The notes below the pieces were generated by a model. The model was not told the DNA's origin. It saw nothing but the letters and a program-made list of their open reading frames with translations, and searched no databases. DNA of 64,000 nt from Larus michahellis (Eukaryota; Chordata; Aves; Charadriiformes; Laridae). Shown one piece after another: positions 1 to 30,383 of the stretch; position 1 is the stretch's first letter; each line of letters starts with the position of its first letter. Both the position numbers and the translations under genes were made by a program. Where the stretch lies: assembly GCF_964199755.1 (NCBI RefSeq), contig NC_133913.1:5806201-5870200 (forward strand), in the 5' to 3' direction.

Positions 1-269
1 GAGGAGCCCAAACCCAGAGGGAATAAGCAACTATGTCAGAGCCCTTTCTTGACAGTTCTGGAATCATTACTTATGAAATTATTAATTTTCCATGGCCCCC
101 AGCCCTCAGAGCCAACGGCCAGGAGTTACCCAAACTGACCCCTGCCTTTAATGTCAAAGCAAAAAATGATGCTACTTGGGCAAATTAGAATCTGAAGATT
201 TAACTATCACTTACTGGGGAGCATCAAAGACTAAATGAGGGGGGGGGGAAAAAAACTATCAAAGTTATC
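1..269. other. Intergenic DNA, nothing recognised
   Basis: Ordinary-composition sequence left of the first CR1 copy, with a short poly-G/poly-A run near 240-256. I see no exon with splice sites here. In human the gene upstream of MAP3K14 is ARHGAP27, but none of its protein is recognisable in this stretch. Confidence 0.5.
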
Positions 270-475
270 ACAAATCACAGAATGGTTTGGGTGGGAAGGG
301 ACGTTAAAAATCATCAAGTCCCATCCCCTGCCCTGGGCAGGGACACCTCCCACCAGCCCAGGTTGCTCCAAGCCCCGTCCAACCTGGCCTTGAACCCCTC
401 CAGGGATGGGGCAGCCACAGCTTCTCTGGGCAACCTGGGCCAGGGGCTCACCACCCTCAGAGGGAAAAAAATTAC
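270..475 (-). repeat. CR1 LINE fragment (3' end)
   Basis: Begins with the CR1 tail (CACAGAATGG) and continues with the standard CR1 3' region (GGGCAGGGACACCTCCCACC, then a GGGCAACCTGGGCCAGGGGC-type block). The element's 3' end is at the low coordinate, so it lies on the minus strand. It is a 5'-truncated copy without coding capacity. Confidence 0.9.
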
Positions 476-839
476 ACTGCTCAAAAATATCTCCACAGGA
501 GGGCTGAAACCCTTCCAGTCACCTCCACAGCGCCTGGGGATGAAGGCTAATCATCCTCATCTCTCCCATGGCCTTGAGGCAGCTCTGATATCAGATGCAG
601 ACAAGCCTTCTTGCAGCTGGTAAAAGGTAACAGAGCCTTAGAACAGGGAATGAACAAAAAAAAAAAAGCGAACAGAAAGTCTCCGCTTCTTCAGCCAGTG
701 GCTGTTTAATTTGTAAGAACCAAAAGAGGTAGCTCTGCTCTTCTCATTTAAAGCTATACACCCCTGCAGCACCCTCACAGGCAAAAAAAACTTACTAATT
801 TCTCTCAGGAAAACCTGTAGAACCGCTACAGCTTTACAC
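476..839. other. Intergenic DNA before the CpG island
   Basis: No gene or named repeat recognised. It contains a short poly-A run near 655-667. GC content rises sharply at its right edge, where the MAP3K14 CpG island begins. Confidence 0.5.
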
Positions 840-1900
840 CAGCGCCCTTCCTGAAGCAGGGGCCGCAGGGCCTCCCTTCCTGAGGCGGCGGCGGGGCCTG
901 GGGGAGGCGGCCCAGCGTGGGCGGCGGAGCGAAGGTTCCCTCGCTCCACCGATCACGCTGGGCCACCTCCCCCAGGCCCCGCCGCCGCTCTCAGGTCCCC
1001 GGCACCGGTCGCGACAGAGACGACGATCGTGAAACGACCGGCGGCCGCCCAACGGTCGCCCGACGCGCGCGCCCCGCGCCTGCGCACGAGGTGCCCCCCG
1101 CCTCCTTCCCGGAGCCCCGCGCGCATGCGCAGTCGGGAAAAGCGTCGGCGCCGGGAGGAAGCGGGGAAAATGGCTTGTCAGGAAGCCCCGCCCACTTCTG
1201 GGAAACCCAATGGGCGGGGGACGGAGGGCGTGGTCTCACCTCAGGCGGCGCGGCGATTGGCTGAAAGGCGGTGGAAGGGGCGGGGCCAGGGCGGGGAGGG
1301 GAGGGGCCGGGCCGGCCGCAGCCTGTCAGTGAGCGGGGTGCCGCTGAGGAGGCCTGAGGGGCTGCCGGGCCGCAGCGGTAGGTGCGGGCGGGGGACGCGG
1401 AGCGGGGCCGGGATCCCGGGGGGCCGGGATCCCGGGGGGCCGGGAGCGGTTGGAGCTACGCACCGTTGGGGCCGGGAACCGTTAGGGCGCGTCGGCGCCG
1501 GTAAAGGTCTGAGGGACCCTGCCGGCTCCGCTTCCGCAGCCGCCTCAGGGTGTGAGGGAGCCCGGCTCCGGCGGGAGGGGAGGGCCCCGGGAGTACCGGG
1601 GAGCTTTGAGCGGTACCTCTCGGCTAACGGGCTGGGCTGCCGCCGCTTCCCCCACCCTGCACCCCCGTCCCGCTTCCCCGCAGGGTGCCCGGCGCTGCCC
1701 GTGCGGTGTCGGTTAAAGCCGGGCGCTCCGTTCCCGCTGGGAAGCTCCTCTCCTCCGCACCCCCGCGCTCGCCGGTGCCGCCCCGCTCCCGCAGCAGCCC
1801 CCGGAGAGACGTGGTGAAGCCGCGGAGCTTGGCCTGTGCGAGGGGTCGCTGCCCAGAGGCATCCCTGGCCCTGGAGAGGGGAGAGGGAGACGAATGGGAA
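840..1900 (+). promoter_or_regulatory. MAP3K14: CpG-island promoter of MAP3K14
   Basis: A dense CpG island of about 1 kb spans the presumed transcription start. Sites readable by eye include an NRF1-type palindrome (CGCGCATGCGCAG, about 1119-1131), CCAAT boxes in both orientations (CCCAATGG near 1207; GATTGGCTG near 1254) and GC boxes (GGGGCGGGGC near 1276). No TATA box is evident. It resembles a TATA-less housekeeping-type promoter. A two-way promoter is possible because CpG density extends well upstream, but no divergent transcript is supported. A 16-bp unit containing GGGATCCC is repeated in tandem at 1408-1439, just inside intron 1. Confidence 0.75.
1320..1377 (+). other. MAP3K14: MAP3K14 exon 1, non-coding (5' UTR), approximate start
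   Basis: GC-rich sequence ending in a good donor (GCAGCG|GTAGGTGC) at 1377/1378, immediately after the CCAAT and GC boxes. The next exon carries the start codon after only 12 nt of leader, so an upstream non-coding exon is required; this is the best candidate. The 5' boundary is a guess. RNA data would settle it. Confidence 0.5.
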
Positions 1901-4900
1901 CATACAGCTGAAAAAGAGCCAAAGTTCGGTTCAACTCTGTCCCTCGCCTCTCGCATCCAGCCGTAGCGCTCATCTTTGATGCGACTCTTTTTTTTTCTTT
2001 TGCTGGCAAAAGGTTAAAATGCTTCTTTGCTGATTAATAAGTTGCTGCTGTGGTTGATCTCAGATGCTTCCTGTCTGCTTTAATCGGTTACATTAGAAAC
2101 ATGTGTTCGGTGCTTTGCACATGTAAGAAGCAGCAATCTGAAAGTAGCATCCATAAACAACCTCTAAATTTCTTTTGCATCTGGCTTTCTGAACCCTTTT
2201 ATGAGTAATAACTCACGCCTTCTTTGCTGTGACATTAGCGATAAGAATAATCGAATCGGGCTTTGAAATATGTCTCTGTAGTGTGCTGCTTTATTGCATT
2301 TTAACTGAGTTAAAATCTGTTATTGGCACAGCCACTAGATTCCTTCGGAATGAGTCATTTGCTATTAACTATTAAATTTTAACTGCTATAAGGGAGTGAA
2401 TATCTTTGTGTAGCATGCTGTGAAGGAGGAGTGTAACAAACAAACATATAACAACCAAAAACCTAAAAGATTTGTGGGACCTGGTGCAACATGGCTGGAG
2501 TTAATGAACTTTGTCTGTCCTGAATCTTATTTCAGTGTTAAATGTGAGAAGGTTGAGCTGAGCTTTTGTTGTAACAGTGATGCGATGCCTAATTATTACT
2601 CTGGCTGCTAAACAGGAGGCGGCAAATGTGACCGTGCTGTCTCTTTAACTTGCTTTCTGTGACTTTTGAAGTTTGCTGGCAAGTGTCAGTCAAATCTGTC
2701 AGGGGAGACAGAGGCATAGAGGTCTGGAAGACAGAAAAATCTCTAATTTCCCAGGAGAGCAGTTGGCTTGGAGTAAAAGAGACCTGGGTTAGGAAAAGGT
2801 CTGGAGATGCTGAGGAAGGGAGAGTAAGAGGACGCATGGAGGGACCAGAAGGAGGCCTATGAGGGCTAGACATGTGGGGCTTTAATCTGTAGGAATCTGG
2901 GTTTTGCTGGTCACAGTTTAGTGACATCAGGGCCCTGGGGCCTGAATAATATTGACCTCGTCTTGCCTAAAAGGCCGTTCTCTCCTGCAATTAAAACGGG
3001 AGTTTATCTCATGGGACGTTGCTCAGGCTGGACAGTTCAAACTACTCTGGTCAGTTCACATTTCTACTTTACAGTATAAAATCATTGTCATTCAATTTGC
3101 AGGACCAATCATAAATTAAGATTACATAGAAATGCTTCTGTCTGTACTAAATTTAACTAAACCTTTGGGTTTGACTAGCATTTCAGCCTTACTGCTTTCT
3201 TGTAGCCTTTCGTGGCATTTTATAAATGTAAATTTCAAGATGCGAAGCAATGTGTAGTAATAACTGGTGAAAACTCGGTCCTGCCTGCTTGGGCAGAATT
3301 GTTTTTAATATGTGTTTGTGGTTATTGCTGGAAGTTGTCCGTTTAGGTGCTTTATTATATCCTCTTGTTATAATTTAGGAAGTAGCTTCACTCCACAAGT
3401 GGGCCTTAAAAGTCAGGATGTCCTGAAAGCCTGTGTGGGAGCAGCTGAGCCAGACCGGAAAGCAAAACCTTGTCGGGTTGAAGTTTGTTCTGATGCTTTC
3501 TGTTTGCAAAGCAGTTTGGAAAAATTAGCCCCTTCTTTGAATGAATGGGGTTGCGGTGATGTTTATAAACGCTGAGCAAATGGTGCTATTCATATCTTTG
3601 TTCAACAACATGAAAAGAATTGTTGAGCGGTGAGTTGTACTTGAGGAAATGAAGATAGGTGTGTTTAGATACTTTTAGAAAGTCTGATGATGGTTAAAGC
3701 CAGGCAAATATTTTCCTCCAGACTTTGTAACCAAACTATTGGAATATACTAATGTCTGGCAACTAAAAAGACAGTTGAAGCTCATTATCCTGGTGTTTAC
3801 AGTAAGCAGTACAAACGGCTGAAACGGGATTTTGAAGTATTTACTATCAAACCACTTTAAAGAAAGCGTTTACATACTTATTATCATTTATAACATAACT
3901 TACTCGGAAACATCAGGCTGATAGTGAAATCCTTCAAACGGGCAGTTCCGGGGTGGTTTAGGTAGCAGGTTTACCTTTACCTGGTGATGTTCAGGTAAAG
4001 CTGCGTGCAGCGGTACTGGTGGTCCACGAGAGACCCAGAGGAACCAGACAAAGCTGTACAGGAGCCCCTCGTCCAGACACATGGGTAACACTGGTCAAAG
4101 AAGAGGAGGTGAAGGATGTGAGCATCCTGGAATAGCAACTGGTGATCTGACTCACCGGTATTTTAATCAGTCAGGCATTCTATTTATTTTTACTTTGGAA
4201 CTCTTAGATATGCAAGGAAAGTCTTTTTTTTCTCTTAATTTAAAGTGGCATTAAGTGTTTTTTTAATGTAGGGGGGTGTGTTGAGTGCTACAACTTTTTT
4301 TTTTTTTTTTTTTTTAAGTCCCTTCTGACACAAATTGAAACTTCTCCCTTGCTGACAGCACTGAGCTTGTTTAAATAACCACCCCGGGCCCATGCTACAA
4401 TAATATGCCTTAAACTGACACGGCCGAAAACGGAACCGTCTGAATTTCGGTTCCATCTGAAACATGGGCAGGCGAGGGAGATTGTCGATAGCATCCAGCA
4501 GAGAAGGACTCCGGTGGGGAGGCAGGGACAGAGGGAAGTGGTGCCTGGGGTTTGAAAGGATTGTATGTGTGTATCTACTCCTTGGGCCCCAAACCAAATC
4601 ATTAGTGTGATTCGTTTTTTATAACAAGTGTAATCTTTTTTTTTTTTTCCTTTCTTTGGTGAAACGTGGGTTTTTATAAAGTTTGATGCCTTTGTATGAT
4701 GATTTTCTAGCTAATACTCTGGATAAGGTCTTTTGGCTGCAGACTTGGCCCTTTCTCGAATACCTACCGACAGTTGTTAGGACTGGAAGGTCCCCGAAAG
4801 GTGCATGTTCTTCTTCTCAGTTGTCATTCCCTGCTCTGGTGATGCATAAATTCCTGGCTCTTCCCAGCTGTTGCTGTGTTGTAGTGGTCAGCAAGGCAAC

Positions 4901-7900
4901 ATCGCTAAAATGCTAGTTGTGTTGTTTTAATAAACCAGTAGCAGCTGCACAAGAGAAGGCTAGCCTAAGTTAATGCACTGTTCATAAAACCCTTCTCAAT
5001 AAGGAAGTGGGAAACCTCACTGAGACAACATGATTTTTTTTCTTTTTTTTTTTTTTTTTTCTTCAAACTAAATGTCAATGTGAAACTGCTGCTGAGAATT
5101 TGCACTCAGATTAGGAGAGGAAATCTGCATACTTTGAAGCTGACTTATGAAGCCTTATGTATATTTTAAAGCTCTTTCCCAAGCCTTTTTTAACCAAATC
5201 TATGAGCTGTTCCACAAACTGTTAACCGAAATTCTCCAAAAAGCCATTGGCAAAGGAGATCTGACCCAGGCAGACCGAGCAGGACCCCGTATTATGGTGT
5301 GCTGCAGAGTGTTTTAGTGCTGGAGAGGTATTTGCGTTCCTTTTTTCCAGCTATGAGTCTCTCTTTCTGTATACACAGTAACTTCATGAAACACAGAAAT
5401 GTTCTTTTAAGGTCCCTGCTACAAATAGCTTCCTGTTGAGATGGAAGAGCTGAAGAGGACAAACAGGGACTTGTTTAGAGAAGGGAGGAGGTTTTAGAGG
5501 AGCAGAAAGCGCGTGGTATCTCTTATATTAATAATGCTTGAGTGTCTCCTGAATTCAGACTCCCTACAAGTCTCGGCTGAACCTATTCAGTATATTAGTT
5601 TCGCACAGAAGCACAGTCGTTATTTGAGGGAGGAGTTGCCACTGCCGGCGGACCAGTGCCTCCACCGCACGACTGGTACCGTGTTTGGCTTTCATTCTGT
5701 AAAAACGCACTTTCTTTTTTTACAGCAGTGAGAACTAACATTAGTTAACCAGAGGCGAGTGTAAAACCCTAGTGAAGATAAGGAGCAAGTAGTCTTTAAT
5801 GCTGCTAGCAAAAGCCCATTGTGGGTTAGGGGTGTAATGTGCACTTTTATCTGCTGCATCGTTAACCCGACTTCCCCTTTCTTCCTTGAAAACAATGAGC
5901 CCATACACACGTCTGCAGAGGGAAGAAAGTCAGGGATATTGAAATCAAGAATTACAGTTGAGTCTAAGTGACTTGGGTGAGGGAGAGGTGGTTTTGAAAA
6001 CTGGAGAAGCAGTTTGGGCTACGAAACAACCACCGTCCGGCTCAACAACGTGAAGCTCCTCGTGTTGCACGTATGTAACTTGTGTCTGTACAGGAAGCTG
6101 TGCTCATCCCAGAGCAGTGGCAAGTAAATCGGCAGCTGAAACCGCAGCTCCAGCGTGTCTCATGTGGGTAAATCCCGTTCTTAGTGGTCTTGCCGTGGAA
6201 CCTCAGGGACCCATTTACTGCTCCCAAGGCTCCCTTTTATCCAGAGCTTCCCTGGGAAGGGCTGCACAGGGGACCTGGGCCGAGAGACCGAGCACCTACG
6301 TCCAAATTAACAGGGCTTATGAATGCTTTGGGTCTCTCTGGATCGCCATCCCCTCCAGATCTGAATACGTAGCTTCAAGAGAAGTTATGCTTCAAAAATT
6401 ATTTAAAAGTTCTGATTTTTTTAAAATTTTTTTTAAATCACAGCTCTTGCCAGCTGCGCTTTTGTTGTTCGTACCATAAAAATAGTTGGGTTTTTGATTC
6501 TTATAAGGACCTGAAAATTGTTCGGCAACAGTTAAACTGGGCTGGGCTTGCAGCTTCTGTGCCTACACAGCCTTGTAGACCTGAGTCACACATTAAACCG
6601 TCTGAGCGCTGGCGGCTGCTGTGTTTGAGGACGTTGCTTACAATAACTACCTCTTTTTTATTTATTTTTTTTTTTAGTTGGCAAGTGAGGTATGTGCTTT
6701 GTTGACTTTAATCTCAGTAATGTTTCCTTGTTATTCTCTTCCATTTCAGAGGGCAACAAGGACTTGCAATTTTGCTTCTCCCCTCCCTCTGTTGTCCTTT
6801 AACTAAGCTGAGGAGTGACTGGTAGAATTGGGTATTTTTTGGCGATGGGGATGGGTTCGGGCTGCAGACCTTGAAGGTCCTTGAAGGTGAGGGGAGGGCA
6901 AGGAGAGACAGAGTTAATGCAAATCAGGAGAGAGTGAGTATAAAAATAGCTCTGAACTTGTCAGTTTGGTCACTGGTGGCTTGGGTTAGTCATCTGGCAA
7001 GCTCTCTTTCTGCTGCTCCAAGGGATTATTTTACAGCACTGAGATTTGACATAATTTCTGTAGAGGAGAGAGAGCGGGATGGGCGTAATGAGTGGGATAC
7101 TGTCATCAGCACTTCTTTTGCACAGCAGCTGTTCTCTGTTTAGCCACTGAATGTGGTCATTGTTGACTTTCCTTGTATACCTGCCAGGTTGTTAGGTGAC
7201 TCATTTACACATCACACCAAGGTTCATGCACTTGGCTCCCAAACGGCTCCCTTTCCCTTTCCTTGGTGGTCCTTTTAGGCACCGAACACCCACTTGTTTT
7301 CATTTTCCCAACTGATTTCTGTGTTGCCAGGAGCCTGTTAGAGTAAATGCCCTGTTGTCCCAGGGAGGTGTTCCAGGCGGGGGGAAAAAAGGAAAGGAAA
7401 AAAAGGAAAAGAAAATCCCTGGTGCAGATTTAAACTGATGAGCCTCAAAGATGTGCTCCTGTAATAGTTCTGAGATCTTGTTTTTGCTGGCCACTGTTCA
7501 AATGTCCCTCCTCCTCGTCTTACACTGGGTTTGTGGGACTTAACACCTGTACGTGTTTGCTAAGGTTTCTGAATTTTCATGGGTCGTTTAATGATGGAAA
7601 TGTTCATTTTAAGATTTTGCACTTGAGCTGTGAGAGGACTGGCATGAGGATGTGACCTCTACAGTTAAGGGCCAGTAGACCATATTCTAGTTTAAAACAT
7701 AGAAAACAACAATGTTTTAACTTTTCTGGAATCCAGAGTGAGAGGATCAGGGGCTAAACCAAAGCTGTATTTCCTGGGGGCTTGTGCTCAGTGTGGTTGT
7801 AGGAACTCCTAACTCTTCGTGTTCCTAACTTCCACCCCACAATATATCCCTGTCCCGTCCCGCGGTGCCTTGCTTCCATGCTTCTTCATGCTTCTCCCTT

Positions 7901-8810
7901 TCCACCCCTGGCTCCCTTCCACCTCCCTCCGCGCTGCCAATTGGCCAAGATTTGGCATGTGCTGGGACTTGTTGGGAGCTACATTTACGCTAACTGGTCA
8001 GCCAGCAGCCGTGCTGATTGACTCGCCAGCTGCTGCCAAGCCGAGGGGATCGTCTTTTCCAGCACCGTCACTGTCCTCTCGCCACCACCAACTTGCATTA
8101 ATCCCATACGCCATAAGAGCTCTGCTTTTGCCGGGCTTGACCAAGTATTTCAAAAGTTATCGGTGATTAAGGGCATGGAAGGAGTTATGTATGGGCAGGC
8201 TGATTGCCTAGCCTTGTTTTATTGGAAGGAAAAATGAGAAATGGATTTGAGGGCGACTGAGTACAAGGAAGAAAGTAATTAGCAGGATTTTATGGCCTTT
8301 TTGTGGTGTGAGAGCACAATGTAATTTCTCCTAGCTGCACTCTAGGAGAAAATCTTTCATGTCTTCTCTTTTTTTCTTTTTTTTTTTTTTTTTTTTTTGG
8401 GTGAATATTCTTCCTGTTTAGCGATATGAGAGTTCCCTCTTCTTTATGGTTTCACTGTTTGTGTTTAAGCTAAGGGAATATAACAAGAAATAAATTTCCC
8501 TTTGAAACCTGTGTGGTCTCCTATTTTTAGTACTGAGAATAACATTGATTATTCAGATCTTCAGTACAAGAACAGTACAATTATTCAGAAATTCAGGTAC
8601 GAGTCAGGGATGGAGAGCTGGCATTCTTGGGTTCTTTTTCAGCTCCATGCTCAGAGGTTGGGTAGGACCTTGGTTTGGTTTAAATGATTTAGTAATCCGA
8701 TAACCTTCAGCAGCCTCCTGTTTCTCAGGAACTTGAAGAGGCCTGTGAAGTTAAGTATTTTAACAAGTGTTTTGCTTTGGTTTTTTGTCTTTACTCAGTG
8801 ACTCTCTGAA

Positions 8811-25645
<16,835 letters not shown>

Positions 25646-27300
25646 AGCCGTTCCTGTTTTGGAGGTTTTTACCTTGTTGAAAGAAGGAATTGCAAAAGCT
25701 TCTGACCACCCCTGCCATGGAGCACCAAGTGCAGTTGCTGGTGTTTTGTGCTGAAGTAGGATAGCGGTTCAGCAGCTCACTGCTCTCAGGCCTCACTTCT
25801 GTTGTCTGTTCTGATCCAGTTCCAAGACATGTCCTGAGCTTAGATGTTCCCCAGAACAGTGGGAATTACTTGCTTTGGGTGTGAATGTTAGGTTGAGCTT
25901 GAGAATGGTGGGTGGAAATTCCTGCTTTTCAGAGGAATGCGATTGTGCTTTTCAGGAGAACAGGGGGATTGGATGAGAACTCCCGTTGCTCAGCCTCTGA
26001 GGTGAAGCTGGTAGTTGCTGGGCTTGCCCGAAGGAGGAGGTTGAGTATCTTCAGTGCAGCTGTGGTTGTTTGTGCCAAGGGGAGCTGGCTAACTTCCTTC
26101 TAGCTGGAGGAAAAACAACGTTTCTGTAGGCTTTGGGTAACATCATCTCTACCTCAAGCCTTTTGCACGGGGAAAATCGACAGCGGTAACTAGCTGGGTT
26201 CTTGGTTTCACCTCCCACCCTTCCCCGCAGACGCTTCCTTCTTGAATCAGAAAAGAACTTTGTTCCCAGAAAGAGCTTTGCTTGCAGCTCTCATCTTCAG
26301 GTCTCCTCCCCGACTTAGGGGCTGGTGCTCTCTCTCCGTTGTCTGGCAGGTAGGGCAGGAGGAGGGGGTATGGTGTTCCTTGGTGGGCAGGGTGGAAGGG
26401 TTGTATTTCTCCATCCTTATTTCCACCGCTGACTCGGGACTTCACGTGAACCGTCCCGTCCAGGCAGTTTCCCCTTGGAGGGCGAAGGGATGGCGGCTCA
26501 GTCAGCTCGGACAAAGTTTGAATTTTGCCGCAGCCTTTATAAAAGCAATCCGTCCAGCCGCTCGGCCCCTCCGCTGGAGATCAGTGCCCCAGTTCTGCGC
26601 CGTGTGTTAGCTCAGCCCGTCTTCACCAGCACTCACGGACTGGCACGAGGCTTCGTACTGCTCCCCTTACGTCAAAATGCGCTAAAGGAGTGGGATGGGC
26701 AGCTGGGCCCAGGGTGCCTTAAGCTTTGAAGTTGTTTGGGTTTTTTTTTTTACTGATTTGTGAGTTGTTTGGAATATACTGAAACTCTGTGGGTCAAATT
26801 CAGATGGGCAGGTGTTGATAGCCCTTTTACAACCCAGAAAAAAAAAAAAAACCAACACAGAGGGAGGTGTAAACTACGAGGCTCCTTGCTCAGGACTTGG
26901 CTCAAAGTCCTTGGACACCTGGAAGTCACGGTCACTGTGGCTCTTCCAGAGTGCTGTTAACGTCGGTGACCTCTGCGCAGGGGCTATCAACATTCAGACT
27001 GAATAAAGAAACAACTCCCAAAAAACAAGGTGGGCCCTGCCGGATCCCTGCTGGTCCTGGGGGACGCAGTGGGGCAAGGAATATTTGCATTTTTCTCAAG
27101 CGAAGTTCACTTAGAAAATAGCTGGGAAAAGTTATGTTCTGGGCCTCCCTTTCTGAGGACCGGTGCTCCTTAAGGATCCCTCTGATCCTCTTTCCCTTTG
27201 GTCTCCCAGAATATCGGCTGGTTTTGATACGCTGGGCAGTGACATCCCTCATCAGAAAACCAAAGTTGTGATGTAATAAAGAAGTGTAACTCTTGAAGAA
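25646..27300 (+). other. MAP3K14: MAP3K14 3' UTR (approximate end)
   Basis: Sequence after the stop codon. Two AATAAA signals lie at 27002-27007 and 27275-27280; T-rich sequence that could serve as a downstream element follows the second at about 27330-27350. Which site is used cannot be decided here. Confidence 0.6.
27002..27007 (+). terminator. MAP3K14: Candidate poly(A) signal of MAP3K14 (proximal)
   Basis: AATAAA within ACTGAATAAAGAAAC. It gives a 3' UTR of about 1.4 kb. A second AATAAA at 27275-27280 is an alternative. Confidence 0.5.
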
Positions 27301-29765
27301 AAATTAAAGCTGTCACCACTATGGGTATAGTTTTTATAGCACTTTTTGTTCTAAAGCACTTAAAAACGTTGTCCGAAATAGGCACGTAATTGTATCTGAA
27401 ACAACCACATTAAGAGTCTTTTTAGTAAACAATTAGCACATTACGCACATCTCTTCCAGGAAGGAGTGGGGGGAATGGGTAGGTTGGCTCAATTTTTTTT
27501 TTTGTTTTTTTCAGATGCCATAAACGACTAAGAATTGTAGGCTCTGGAGCAGGAGGGGGGATCAAAATGCCTTCCCGGGAGCTCCCAAGCGCACACTCAG
27601 TGCCCCAGCCAGTCTCCCCACGCCTGGCACCCTTCCTGGGCTCCCTCTGAGAGGGGGGGAGGAGAAAAACCTGTTGGTTGTTTCTAAGAAGAGTCTGTTG
27701 GTGACGTGTCGGTGTGACACGTCGCTGTCGGTGATGCGTCAATACGAAAGCAGGGTCTGTTCCCGTCCCAAAGGCCGCGTCTCGTGGCTTTCGCTGTTGT
27801 CTGCGAAGTGCTTCGACGTACGGGTGCAGGGTTCCGAAGGTCGGTGGGAGACTCGAGTTCTGCCGAGCAGCGGGGCAGGATGCGGCAGCCCTCTGTTTGC
27901 AGGACTGCTGAGCTTTCCACCTCAGCTATAGCATTAACCTTAATCTCGGGCCACCTACACGAGTGGGTGGAAGGCAGTAAACCCTTGCGAAGCCGGAATG
28001 TCTTTGTTGGGTAGATGGAGGTGTCCGTGTTCTCCTGTACTCTCACACCAGCATTAGCCAGCATCTCCATCCTCTTTGGGTTGTCCAAAACCTTCGGTCT
28101 TGTTTTGCGGCCACCTCAAGTGAAAAGGTGAGGCTGCAGCTTTCCACCTAACAAGCCTTTTACGTGACAGCCGGCCAGACGCGCGGGCTGTGGCGTCAGC
28201 CGTCCCTGCCGGACGGGCAAGACGCTTGGGTCAATACCACAAACCACTGGTGCTTTCTTACTCTCCTGAAACGTGGTTCTGCTCTCAGGAGCATCTCCAG
28301 GGTTGTCACGCTTTTGTTACCTGCCAGCTTGGGATCTCCTCGACTCTCTCCTACTGCCGGGACACTTTCTCCTTAATTTGGCTGGTCATTTTTTTGCTAC
28401 GACAGGCATAAAAAGTTCAGCTTCCAGATGAAAGCTGGCTGTGCAATACTGATAGAAGTGGAAATCAGAGAAGCTTTTCCTTGTCCACGTTAAAATTGGG
28501 CTGAAACGGTGTATAACGTAACTAATCTTTAGGACAGAACCCCAGTCCCGGGTAGGGAGGACAAATAGCGGTAGGAGTGATAAACGCAGGTGGCTCTTGT
28601 CGCGTGGCTCCTTCCGAAAGTCTGGAAAAAATCACTGTTGGCAAAGCAATGTGAAGCTGATAATCTCTTTGGGATGGGCAGTACGGGCGTGGGTGAAGGC
28701 GGCGGAATGACTAGCTTGTATTGAACGAATGACACTTTATAAAACTGTGATTTCTTGACATGAACGTTTTTTGACCTGCATTTTCACAGGGAAAAGAAAA
28801 AAATAAAGCTGGGAAAATGAAAAAAAAAAAAACAAAAAAGATTCTTCATTCTTATTGCTAGTGGTTTGATGTGTTATTCCAGAGAACAAGACAAGGGTGG
28901 GTAAATAGGGCATTTTTTTTTTTTTTTTTTTTTTCTTTCCCAAAAAGAGGAGCCTGGTTTGATTAAACTCTGCCGTATTTTACTCTAGTTCTGGGAGGGA
29001 GGCAGGGAGGAGTCATTTCTGGGTATGAATCCGGGATTTGCTAAACACACTGGCATCTCTCTCTGTTTCCCAGCGCCTCGTCCCTTTTCCTCCTCCCGTC
29101 CCATCCCGGGCGCGGGGATTTGCCCTGCTGGGAGCTGCTGAATCTCCCCCTCCATGTGCAAAAGTAGGTCCGGGCTCCAGAGGCGGTAGGTTGGGCAGGG
29201 AGAGCTTCGGAGCTTCGCCCCCTGCCTTCCCCCAAGTGCTGCTGCCGGCGCGGGAGCCCTTTGTCTCCACCGAGGTGGCGCCTTCCAGTTAAATCGTGGC
29301 AGCGGACTGGAGGCAGTGCCAGCGAGCCGGTGGGGTCGGGTATCTTCAAACATCAGCCCCAAATGGAAGCCGGGGCGAGGGGGGGGGGGGTTGTTATCGC
29401 ATACCTGTCTTTGTGCTGTGAACACACAAGTCAGATCCGTTGGCCACAAAAAAAAAAATTTAAAAAAAATGGATGTTTTGGCGCTAGACTTCCCTGTCAA
29501 GATACGGATCAGCTCAGGGAAGCGCTAGACCTCTTGTCCTCTGCGGACAGCCCTGCTGGGAAGGAGCTTCTGCTGGGCCTTTGCCCCGGACTTTGCCTCC
29601 CCCCCGAGCCCTCTGCTCCTCCGCGCTGGGGCGGGCAGAAGCTGCGGCCTCCTCGCCTGGGTACATGTCTGTGAGGTGCCTGGGCTCTGGTAGCCTTCTC
29701 CTTAGGGACACTCGTGTAGTGAGAAGTGGGACTGGCCCTTGGAAGAGCCACAATTCCTGGCTTTT
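27301..29765. other. Intergenic DNA between convergent MAP3K14 and FMNL1
   Basis: No spliced gene recognised. Contains poly-T/poly-A runs (near 27498, 28818, 28913-28934, 29449-29469) and a GC-rich patch at about 29050-29650 with scattered open frames but no recognisable protein. The human locus has SPATA32 in this interval; nothing resembling it was seen. Confidence 0.5.
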
Positions 29766-30141
29766 CATAGAATCACAGACTGGGTTGGGTGAGAGGGACC
29801 TTAAAGGCCACCCAGTGGCACCCCCTGCCCTGGGCAGGGACACCTCCCACCAGCCCAGGTTGCTCCAAGCCCCGTCCAACCTGGCCTTGAACCCCTCCAG
29901 GGATGGGGCAGCCACAGCTTCTCTGGGCAACCTGGGCCAGGGGCTCACCACCCTCACAGCAAAGAGTTTCTTCCTCAGATCTCATCTCAATCTCCCCTCT
30001 TTCAGTTTAAAACCCTTCCCCCTCATCCCATGGCTCCCCTCCCTGCTCCAGAGTCCCTCCCCAGCTTTCCTGGAGCCCCTTTAAGGGAGTGGAAGGGGCT
30101 CCAAGGCCTCCCCAGAGCCTTCTCTTCTCCAGGCTGAGGCT
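29766..30141 (-). repeat. CR1 LINE fragment
   Basis: Opens with CATAGAATCACAGACTGGG and contains the GGGCAGGGACACCTCCCACC and CTTCTCTTCTCCAGGCTGA blocks. About 375 bp, no intact ORF. Confidence 0.92.
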
Positions 30142-30383
30142 TTGCCCTTCTGTTGTCCCGTGGCGCTCTTTATTCGTCAGGTTTTTCACCCATTAGATCA
30201 CCCCTGCCGGAGGCTGCCAGGCCCGGCCGGGGCTGCAGGGCTGAGCAGAGCCTTGTCGTTGCCCTACCCCCGGCTGCAGTCAAGGGCAGGTCAGAAATAC
30301 TGAAAAAAAATGTTCAAAGCCACCGCTCCTGGTAGCTTTTCCTTACACCAGAGGGCACGCGTTGTTAATGGAGCAACAAGCTC

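Noticed and set aside
29050-29674. GC-rich open frames between the convergent genes
   Set aside because: Checked for a SPATA32-like or other protein; none recognised. Probably GC-driven open frames.
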